Position numbers and translations under genes: made by a program. 27,752 nucleotides of DNA from Silene noctiflora. Taxonomy: Eukaryota > Streptophyta > Magnoliopsida > Caryophyllales > Caryophyllaceae. The notes beneath the pieces were generated by a model. It saw only the letters and a list, made by a program, of their open reading frames with translations. It did not search any database and was not told the origin of the DNA. Each line of letters opens with the position of its first letter. Position 1 is the stretch's first letter. Shown here one piece after another: positions 20,268-27,752 of the stretch. The stretch lies in assembly GCA_009801015.1 (NCBI GenBank), contig VHZZ01002215.1, positions 77,574-105,325 of the forward strand. Reading direction: 5' to 3'.

Positions 20268-20667
20268 TGGTAGTATACAGTAATAGATTTAGGAAGATTT
20301 ACCAGACAATGCCCCATCCGACGCCACTGCAACAGCAAAGATATTCTTCTGCAAACTTTTCTGCATCACTAGTGTGTTCTCTTCTAGGTATCAAATCACC
20401 ATATATATCTGTAGTTTATCAGCACATCCGAAAAACGAGATCAAATGATTGGCATATATTTGAAATAACTTGAAAGCAGGAGGTTTAGATATCAAGCCTA
20501 GCACAAACTGAGAACAGGCTGTCCATTATACCTGCACTACCCCAAAAAAATGTGATTGATATGTTTGTGTCAGAAACAGTCTGAAAGTGAATTCGACATT
20601 AATGGCTTACCAATGAACATGATGATATAATGCAGGATTCGTATTTTTGTTAATTCTGACAGAACCT
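20268..20667 (-). pseudogene. Truncated duplicate of the M50B-like gene (exons 6-8)
   Basis: The sequence matches the M50B gene from within exon 6 through intron 6, exon 7, intron 7, exon 8 and a little of intron 8, in the same order. Exon 6 is represented by its 3' two-thirds (residues ELTKIRILHYIIMFI). Exon 7 is complete but its donor GT has become CT. Exon 8 is still open but has lost two residues of the cysteine/asparagine cluster (EYLCCCSG against ECPCCCNG). Exons 1-5 and 9 are missing. Introns are retained, so this arose from DNA duplication, not from an mRNA copy. It cannot make the membrane protease. Confidence 0.88.
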
Positions 20668-20675
20668 TTGAAGTG

Positions 20676-20866
20676 TAAACAAGACTGTTATGATCTAACA
20701 TATAAAGAGGGGTTGTGTAGATCCGTCTGTAGTATGCAGCGCCGGGTTTAAGATCGTTACTGAGCAATCTGTTTCGAAACCCAGAACAAATACAGGACGG
20801 GAGAACTGGCAATGCATGGAAAATCTGCAATAAAAACTCTCAAAAACTTGCTATACTTGACAGAAA
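20676..20866. repeat. AP-3 delta 3'-flank repeat, copy B
   Basis: Second copy of the repeat, joined at its left edge directly to the truncated M50B exon 6 (junction near 20667-20676). The minus strand contains TTTTTATTGCAG, a plausible splice acceptor, before the block. It carries no start codon of its own for the fused reading frame. Confidence 0.8.
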
Positions 20867-20869
20867 CAC

Positions 20870-21045
20870 ACAAGTGTCATGCAATGACAATACATGATAT
20901 AGTCTTAGAAACAACTCCATGATTTACGAACAAGGAAAAACAACTGCAAAAATTTATATTATAAAGGAAGTCAGGAATGTGTGATGTTACAACAGTAATG
21001 TTGGAGTCAGCTCGTGTTTGTTCTTTGTGTCACGAATGCAGCAAC
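20870..21045 (-). pseudogene. Duplicate of the 3' end of the AP-3 delta gene
   Basis: The last codons of AP-3 delta and its 3' UTR are repeated here. The minus-strand reading ADSNITVVTSHIPDFL parallels GDSDIAVNPSQIPDFLL at the end of the intact gene. The following gtcttagaaacaactccatgattt block matches 21338-21361. Only about 25 codons are present, with shifts upstream of them, so it is a non-functional tail copy. Offset from the parent is about 430 bases. Confidence 0.8.
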
Positions 21046-21240
21046 ATGAGCATGCGTGACTATTATGATCTGACATTAAAAATAAGGGGTTGTGTAAAGC
21101 CCTCTGTAGTATGTATCGCTGGGTTTTAAATCGTTACTGAGTAATCTCTTTAGATACCAAAAACATACACCGGCAGGGGAGAACTGCAATGCATGAGACT
21201 GTCAGGGAGAACCTGCAATAAAAAGGGTCCAAAACTTGCT
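21046..21240. repeat. AP-3 delta 3'-flank repeat, copy A (at the parental position)
   Basis: This copy lies 155-350 bases beyond the stop of the AP-3 delta gene and so is probably the original. It shares ggggttgtgtaaa, ctgtagtatg, atcgttactgagtaatct, ggggagaactg and caatgcatg with copies B and C. Confidence 0.8.
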
Positions 21241-21394
21241 GTACATGGAAATTTCCATATAAAAGAATTCACAGTAAATGTTACACGAATACATGACAAA
21301 GCACACAAGTATCATGCAACGACAAATACACGATGAAGTCTTAGAAACAACTCCATGATTTCCAAACAATGGAGAACAACTAGAAAAAATTAAA

Positions 21395-24021
21395 TTATAG
21401 AAGGAAGTCAGGGATTTGTGACGGATTTACAGCAATGTCGGAGTCGCCCGTTTTTTGTTCTTTGGGTCTATTGTGACGAGTGCTGTTTCTCTTTCCCTTT
21501 CGACGTCTTTCTTCCTTTCCATCATCATTCTCACCGTTGGTGTGCTGCTTCCTTTCCCTGCCACGGGTTTTATGATTGCTTCTTTTAGTGCTTGTTTTTC
21601 CTATCTCCACATCTTCTAAATTATCTTTCTGATTAACAAGACTATCGGTCACTTTTTCCTTCCCTTTACGTGAAGTAGACACTTCTTCACTGTTTATAAG
21701 AATTTCCCTCACAGCGCTTGAAAGTAAGTCATCAGTTGACTCAAGCTTCTTACTAGGTATGAAATTTTCACCCTCATCCAGTCTAACGACAACTGGTCGT
21801 GGTTTTGCATGGTTTCGTTTTTTCTTAGAGTTAAGTGTTTGCTCTGTCAATTTGACAAGATCATCCACCTCATTCTGCCTATCTTTAACATCATTCACAG
21901 GAGGATAATCAGTTGATGTTGAATCATCCTTCTCTTGAGAAAGATAATATAAGCCATGCCTCTTCCGGTGTTGTGAAATCAGAGATTCAGATTTTGATGA
22001 CAATTCTGTATCCTCATTTTGTCCGACAAAAAGAAGACTGGATTCTATCGGTTTACATGTTTGTGAATCCAGCAGCACATCACTATAAATCGTGTCCAAA
22101 TCAGTAAGGTCATCTTTGAGCACGAGACCATCAGGTACAGGAATTTTCACTTGGGCATTTATTGAAACAGGGCCGATCTCATCAGCAAACATATCATAAA
22201 TCAGTTTAATGATTTCGGAGCATTCAGGTTCTTTCTTTTCAGAATTATATTCGTGTTGAACAGAGACAAGAGAACCTTCCTTCACTAATTGTACAATCCC
22301 AAGAACGTTCCTTGCCCTCTCTTGTACTTCAACATCATTGTCCCACAACAACGGTTCTAAAGCTGATTCGGCAAGGTTCAACATCTTACCAACCAATTCT
22401 TGACCCGAAGCATTTTCAACCTTGTCTTGCTGCCCGAGATAAGACTGAAGACAAAAGACCAAAACCTTAAAGGCAGAGTGAATGTAAACAGCTCTAATTG
22501 ATGGTGGCAGTAGATTGGTACGTGGTTGAAGCAACGCCTCCATCAATTCAAGTGGGTTCTTTGAAAACTCGATATATTCACCAGAAACCCAAGCGGCAGC
22601 TGACAAAATTCTATGCACGTGTGGATTACCAAGCAAAGCAGGATCGATTATTATGTCCCGACTAACACTGACAAGCTCGGGTCTAGCATCCTTCACCCTC
22701 ATACCAATATCAACAAGCTGATTTTCAATCTCCTCTCCAGTTTGACAATGTGGGATTCTTGATAAATCGCCAAGAAGCAGCACATACCAATCAAAGTCAA
22801 AAACTATTTCATAATAATTATTCGAACAAGTGGCTAATATTGACCTGAGGATCTCATTACAGAACTCTAGGTCAGACTTTAGAGCGTAATTAACCAAAAC
22901 CTTGGTAATTTCCGCTACATCATCCTCAGAAACCATAGCCATAATAAGGTTCAAAGACGCAAGCTTAATGTTAGGATCCATATCTTTGAGAGACTTAAAA
23001 ACCGCCTCCTTATTCTCCAACACCGCCCATGAGTGCGTTACAGAAAGTTCAGACAACGCCTGCAAGCCAAGATACTTCAAATTCGGATCATCCTCACTCA
23101 AAAAGTCCTTAATCTTCGACACAGAAAGTTTAACAGCAGATTCATAATCACTCAAGCTACTAACCACAGTCCTAATACACTCAAACACCAACGATTTAGC
23201 TATACTACGCTCCATAATCTCGCAAATTGGCCCAACTATCTTCTTAGCCAACCTAGGCTCTAAAGGTGCCAACTTTGCAAAAATCTTCAACACCTTAATC
23301 AACACCCAATTATTCTTACAATCAATCAAAACCTTGTAAAACTCGGGTGCCAAAGGCAAATAAGCCTCAGGCTCACGAGAAGCGAGCTCACAAAACACCC
23401 CAACAACAGCACACATATTCTGTTGATCAAAACTCTCTAAATTCTCAACTAATCTCTTAAAACAAACCCGAACAGCATCCGGATACTTCCGAAAAATCCT
23501 CAAAACAATCGCGATCGCTTTCTTCCTAACATAACTCCTAGTACTACACAACAATACATACACATCATTACACAAATCACGGCATAAATCAGTCGTACCA
23601 ATCACTGAAAGACAATGTAGTCCCAAACTAACCTCGAAATCATTCGGGCTCGAAAGATCCTTCCTGAAATGGTTAGTTGCAAGAATAATAACATCAGTAT
23701 CCTCATTAAAGGACGTAGAAAGCCAAAATACCCGATTTTTTAAAGATAAAATTAAGGAAAACTAATCACTTCAACAATATTAAATGCTGCCCAATTCATA
23801 TCTACGCCATAAATTGAATTTAAGTAAGTTAATTTAAGAAGAGCTGTAGATTTCGTAGATGGATCAGTTGACTTGATTTCGCGACGAATTTCCTCAATTG
23901 CATTGGAAATGAAGGTTGATGAGAATTGGGTTGAAGAATCTGGGGAAAAGAGGCGAATTCCTTTGATTAAATCGTCTAATGATCGTTGGAAAAGGGTTTC
24001 CATTATTGATGAGTTCGACAT
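21395..24021 (-). CDS. AP3D: AP-3 complex subunit delta adaptin (with an apparent single-base frameshift)
   Basis: An unspliced gene. From ATG at 24021 it opens METLFQRSLDDLIKGIRL, then EIRREIKSTDPSTKSTALLKL. After 89 codons the frame ends at TAA (23754-23752). The same protein continues one frame over from about 23761 through STSFNEDTDV to the stop at 21395, ending IPDFLL. The whole is 2627 bases, one short of 876 codons, which fits the usual length of about 870 residues. The adaptin trunk of HEAT-like repeats (about 30-580) includes LPLAPEFYKVL, WVLIKVLKIFAKLAPLEPRL and LLQPRTNLLPPSIRAVYIHSAF. A Lys/Arg-rich tail follows. AP-3 delta is a large subunit of the adaptor that sorts membrane cargo to the vacuole. 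The downstream 2.2 kb is fully open, so either the break is very recent or it is a sequence error. Confidence 0.9.
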
Positions 24022-24060
24022 TTTGGGAGTTTGATTGATTGAAGAGGGTTTTGTTGGATT

Positions 24061-24084
24061 TAGGGTTTTTGGGAATTAGGGTTT
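24061..24084 (-). promoter_or_regulatory. Two telo-box motifs in the AP-3 delta leader
   Basis: AAACCCTA on the minus strand occurs at 24084-24077 and 24068-24061, about 40-60 bases before the start codon. Telo-boxes are common near transcription starts of broadly expressed plant genes. Confidence 0.5.
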
Positions 24085-24914
24085 GTGATTTGATGAAGGT
24101 GGAATTGGGGATTTGGGAATTGAGATTTGGAGGGAGATTGAAGAAACGATGATCAATAATGGTGTTCGTGATTAAAGATTCGGAAATTCAGTTTTGACGT
24201 GAATTCCAAATACGGAGTTCAAAAAGTTACCGTATTTTAATTAAACTTCCATCTTTCAAAAAAAAAATAAAAATAATAATTAAACTTCACAAATTACTCG
24301 ATAAAAGGTAAAACCTACATATTAACTTTGTATCATGAATTTTTTAACATGGTAAACATTATAAAAGTAGGAATAATTTGTACTCTCTTGTAATCCGTAT
24401 ATGACCAACTTACTTTATTCTTCGGAATAAGAGAACTTTTAGACAAATTTGGCAAACAGGTCTGCAGATCAAGTCAGCTCAAGTTAGATCCTCACCAGGT
24501 TTAACAGAATTCGGGTCGTTTCGGTTATGTGAAGGTAAGGTTTGACAAAATTCGGGCCATATCCGATCAAGTCAATTTCTTCCGGTTCGGGACATGTCAG
24601 ATTATTGTTGGGTCGGCTGTTATAAAGTTGGAAGTTCGGGTCAATTCAGAATACGATTTAAATTCAGCTGGCGGGTCTAATAGGGGCTTTATTATAAATT
24701 TTTTAACAGTTATGCTAATAGAATGCCTTATGGATTGGAAGCAGCAGTCCTTATTCGAGACTGGATGAGTAATGAAGTAGAGGTAACTTTTCAGAGAGTA
24801 ATAGAGCTAAAATGAACTATTTTGTGAAAGGAAGTGGTGGATGGAAGATAGTATAACTGTTGTCAAAGTAATTATTCACCTTCAACCAAAGTAACGTATG
24901 AACTCCAAACAATA

Positions 24915-24985
24915 GGTCTCTTGAGAGATCGTCAACATGGAAAATAAAAATTAATCAACTCCCTCCCCATCATTTGGGATATTGA
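24915..24985. mobile_element. Degenerate copy of the GAGACCGTCTC element
   Basis: ggtctcttgagagatcgtc, then caacatggaaaataaaaatta and ctccctccccatcat, parallel the left end and interior of the element at 3749-3880. It is partial, with no clear right end. Confidence 0.45.
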
Positions 24986-25638
24986 TTCTTCCGCTAATGA
25001 ATGTATAGATTCTTCTGCTACCCCGATAATAATTAATGTCATTCCCAGCAAACCCTAATACCTAAGAAATCTGGCGCAATAATAATTAATCACACCTTAG
25101 GATGTCAAAGAAAAAAAATCATTAACCGGAAGCAACATACAAGTCTCGTAATTGCAAGTATTATGCCAAGGGTTACCATTCCTCAAGATCAAACAAATTT
25201 CATTACTCCCCAATCCCCCCTCAAAAGATAATTTACAGAGACAATATCAATTCATACTTGAGGCAGACACATCATAGTTTGCAAACATTAGCATTTCTAA
25301 ATGCATTCCATATAATTTCGAGAAGAGCAGACTCAAGCTACATGGTGGTTTGCTGACAGCCAAGTCTAATTTCCATCAACAAATAAGCTGGCTGATTCAC
25401 AACGAACACGCACATACATCTTTAGGCAAAGAGCAACTCCTCCACAAATCAAAACTAATAATACCCAGAATCTATAAAATCGGGACAAGGTAGAGAAGCC
25501 TAACATTCTACAGATGGATGCCAAACTAATCAGACACAAAATGAGCATCAACAGTCAACAGCCTTTACACATACCGTACAATCAGCAACCATAAAGTAAA
25601 AACATGCACAATTACCAAGATAAATCTCTGCTCTTGAG

Positions 25639-26035
25639 AAAGGATGTCAAACTACAGCAACACAAACATGTACTATACATACAAAGATACAGCAACAGAC
25701 ATGGACCTAAGCATTTTAGGTGCATCAAACGAATGCAACACAATGCGGACCAGCAAATGAAAGTTTCATCACTAAACACATCACTACAATCTGTAAAGCC
25801 ACAAATTTGCAGATAAACCTTGGCACTTTTCAAAATCCCCCCAGTCAGGTAAAAACATGTAGGTATGATTCTATGAATTCAGAACTAGGCGGGTCCATCT
25901 AAGAACCTCGATAAAGGATGTCGAGCAACTGCAACATAAACAGTGCAACACCAGCACTCAAAAGTTAAACCTACGCAATCCTACGGCAAGTCCAACGGTT
26001 ACAGCAAGAAGCATGGACCTAAGCATTTTACTAAA
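25639..26035. repeat. Imperfect direct duplication, offset about 275-310 bases
   Basis: aaaggatgtcaaactacagcaaca at 25639 parallels aaaggatgtcgagcaactgcaaca at 25913. acatggacctaagcatttta at about 25698 parallels gcatggacctaagcatttta at about 26010. The intervening sequence is diverged and gapped. An old local duplication in non-coding DNA. Confidence 0.6.
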
Positions 26036-26494
26036 AGACGACAAACTAGTGCAACAAAAAACGTACAGCAGCACTTCGGAGTTCAAAACCAAAAATCACA
26101 GCAATAACATGCAATAAACTACTGAGCTACAACTAATTCATATGCAACTTCCAGGGAACAGAACCCTCTAACCTCATATGAAACAAACCAGCACGAATAA
26201 AGTGATCGGTATCCTAACAAATACAGCATTACGCACACTAAACTGCATAAAACAAACAACAAAATAAAACAAGGAAACTTGAACGAAAAAAAATGAAAAA
26301 TTGGAGAATTAGGTCAACAAAGTGGAGTTCCATTACTCTAATGAGTCTCATCAAAGTACCAAGTCTTACAAAACCCATTACAACTAAAAAGCCGATGATA
26401 CTAACGACTGACAGTTCAGAGACAAAACAAGCAAAGCATAAATCTAAGAAAACACCATTGACGATGAAACCACTGATCTCCTCCTCCTGTGTGT

Positions 26495-27332
26495 CTACTT
26501 AGATCTCTGTCTCATCTTTCTGCGCTTCCTCTTCAACCTCCTCATTCTCTTCTTCTTCCACTACAACAACATTAAACAAATCAACAATTACTATCATTCA
26601 TCATTATAGGTTAATCTATCAAACAAACCTTAAATTATAAAAGACTCCGACCGTTTGATAAGATCTTTTATCTTATACCGGTAAAAATTTATAAACGAGT
26701 GATAAGGGCCGTCTCACACTTTTAAGATCATATTAATTTATATATGATTAAAGTTCTTGAGACTAAATTAGATAACTCTTTTATAGTTAGTGTAAACGTT
26801 ATACTGCACAAAGTATTAAATAAGACCGTCTCGACTTATACAGCACAAACTATTAAATAAGAACGTCTCTGACCGTCTTACAGCTTGAGACGCTCTTTTA
26901 TAGTTAGTGTAACCATCATACTGCACAGACTACTAAACACGACGAGCTTTTATCGGCTAAAAACACGATAAATGAGGTTTTTTACATAAAAAAACCGTCT
27001 CAAATTTTCCGACGATCTTATCTAACAATAATAGACTATACTGAGACTTATGTTCACGCTATCAAATTAGATTACGAAAAAAATCAAAATTCATCAAAGG
27101 AAACATTAATTTGAGATTAAAAAACATGCGAAAAAATTAAATCACAAATGACAATCAAACTCAAAATTAATCAAACAGAACACAAAATGAAGATTCATTA
27201 TCATATTGAAACAAATTAGATGATGAATGATTATTAAAATTAATCGAAAACGAAACATAATACTACGATTAAGACGACGATGAGATTAAATTGAACAAAG
27301 TGAGGGAAATTAGGGTTCACCTTGGCTCTCAT
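26495..27332 (-). CDS. RPL41: Ribosomal protein eL41 (60S subunit), 25 residues
   Basis: Exon 1 (27332-27321) encodes MRAK and exon 2 (26560-26495) encodes WKKKRMRRLKRKRRKMRQRSK and the stop TAG. The product is the complete 25-residue eL41, the smallest and most basic eukaryotic ribosomal protein. Only Trp interrupts its run of Lys, Arg, Met, Leu and Gln. It sits at the bridge between the 60S and 40S subunits. The donor AAG|GTGAAC and acceptor TTGTAG|TGG bound a 760-base intron, more than ten times the coding length. The promoter has TATA, telo-box and site II elements (see below) and a pyrimidine-rich leader, the usual design of plant ribosomal protein genes. The protein is identical in form to eL41 of other plants as far as I recall. 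Confidence 0.96.
26641..27005. repeat. Nested short repeats with ACCGTCTC motifs in the eL41 intron
   Basis: ctcttttatagttagtgtaa...atactgcaca occurs at 26776-26810 and 26893-26927. gcacaaa-tattaaataaga-cgtctc occurs at 26804 and 26841. GACCGTCTC or its relatives occur several times. This looks like one or two small elements that inserted and partly duplicated inside the intron. Confidence 0.65.
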
Positions 27333-27442
27333 GGTGACGAGATGAAGATAATCGGCGAAATCAGGTGTATATTGAGGAGAGGCTGCTGCGGATGAAAGAG
27401 AAGGGAAAATTATGGGAGTGAAAGTGAGGAAGGTGTGGTGGG

Positions 27443-27481
27443 TTTTATAGGGTGTAAAACCCTAGTTCTATTATTTGGGCT
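27443..27481 (-). promoter_or_regulatory. eL41 promoter: TATA box, telo-box and site II element
   Basis: On the minus strand TATAAAA is at 27449-27443. AAACCCTA (telo-box) lies on the plus strand at 27457-27464, and TGGGCT (site II, plus orientation) at 27476-27481. The order site II, telo-box, TATA then start is that of plant ribosomal-protein genes, in which TCP-type factors and telo-box binders give growth-linked expression. The TATA lies about 111 bases before the ATG. Confidence 0.75.
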
Positions 27482-27660
27482 TTTTTGTATGGGTTTGTAC
27501 CATGTTTCGTTTGGCTTTTGTTGGCTGATCCAGGTTGGGGTTGGTTTTACTTTAAGACTCATATATATCCGTGTCATTAATTTAACCCGTTTTATTGTTT
27601 AAAATGAAGGGTTGTCCATCTTAAATAGAAGTAAGAATTTGGATATAGTTAGTCTTCCTT

Positions 27661-27690
27661 GTGACGGAGGTATCCGTCACAAGCTTAAGA
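27661..27690. repeat. Perfect 10-base palindrome followed by TTAAGACGGG
   Basis: CTTGTGACGG and CCGTCACAAG flank six bases and are followed immediately by CTTAAGACGGG. This is likely one end of a dispersed inverted-repeat element that continues past the window. Two copies of aaacgggttgggca follow at 27718-27747. Confidence 0.6.
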
Positions 27691-27752
27691 CGGGGCGAAT
27701 AGTACCATATAACAAGGAAACGGGTTGGGCAGAAACGGGTTGGGCACTGTTG

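Larger units (their letters stand above)
24085..26494. other. Intergenic region between AP-3 delta and eL41
   Basis: About 2.4 kb, comprising the AP-3 delta promoter side, gggtc/cgggtc-type degenerate repeats at 24470-24680, and a degenerate copy of the GAGACCGTCTC element at 24915-24985. An A-rich stretch runs from 25100 to 26490 and includes the presumed eL41 3' UTR. Short frames on both strands (for example the hydrophobic minus-strand frame at 25366-25551) have no family signature. No gene is supported. Confidence 0.5.

Noticed and set aside
20570-20830. An 86-codon minus-strand frame across the AP-3 delta/M50B junction as a new gene
   Set aside because: It starts at TTG, not ATG, and consists of flank sequence plus a piece of exon 6 read into an intron. 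Kept only as part of the chimeric pseudogene.
23700-23770. Two in-frame stops plus a frameshift, or a short intron, in the AP-3 delta gene
   Set aside because: Reading the next frame from about 23761 gives an open, correctly spaced sequence through WLSTSFNEDTDV, so one missing base explains everything. The possible GT...TTTCAG intron would not restore the frame.
25366-25551. A hydrophobic 61-codon minus-strand frame resembling a membrane segment
   Set aside because: No signal, no family match, and T-rich DNA read in this direction often gives hydrophobic codons.
1-27752. CRISPR arrays, operons, bacterial or phage genes
   Set aside because: All recognisable genes are plant nuclear genes with spliceosomal introns. 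The only regular arrays are a satellite without spacers and microsatellites.

Overview
The window reads as nuclear DNA of a flowering plant, most likely a eudicot. The genes are split by short AT-rich GT-AG introns, proximal promoters carry TATA, telo-box (AAACCCTA) and site II (TGGGCT) elements, and the proteins belong to plant families (VQ, ESB1-type dirigent, plant AP-3 delta, plant M50B-like). Small dispersed elements built on GAGACCGTCTC and TTAAGACGGG suggest Caryophyllales (beet, spinach, quinoa or pink relatives), but that is an impression, not a proof.

Layout. At 0.37-1.27 kb (+) lie the last three exons of a RanBP2-type zinc-finger gene, each supplying one finger. From 1.70 to 3.48 kb there is a direct tandem array of a ~310-bp satellite. 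From 3.5 to 5.25 kb come AT-rich spacer, microsatellites, a palindromic small element and a probable LTR remnant. A single-exon VQ-motif gene lies at 5.32-6.00 kb (+). From 7.06 to 13.4 kb (-) an eight-coding-exon gene encodes the plant ZCCHC8 homologue (zinc knuckle plus PSP domain), a subunit of the nuclear exosome targeting complex. From 15.1 to 17.5 kb (-) a nine-exon gene encodes a membrane M50B-like protein with HEASH. An intronless ESB1-like dirigent gene is at 18.96-19.99 kb (-). An AP-3 delta adaptin gene is at 21.4-24.0 kb (-), with one apparent single-base frameshift. The 25-residue ribosomal protein eL41 gene is at 26.5-27.3 kb (-), split by a 760-bp intron.

The structurally most unusual part is 15-21.5 kb. 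A truncated copy of the last half of the M50B gene (exons 6-8) is joined to a copy of the 3' end and flank of the AP-3 delta gene, and further copies of that flank lie on both sides of the dirigent gene. This is a nested local rearrangement in which the dirigent gene sits between parental and duplicated pieces.

The genes do not form a pathway. They are separate housekeeping functions (RNA surveillance, vesicle sorting, ribosome) and plant-specific ones (VQ signalling cofactor, Casparian-strip-type dirigent). All splice coordinates were placed by eye from GT/AG sites, conserved phase and protein homology. The ZCCHC8, M50B and eL41 models each sum to an exact multiple of three.
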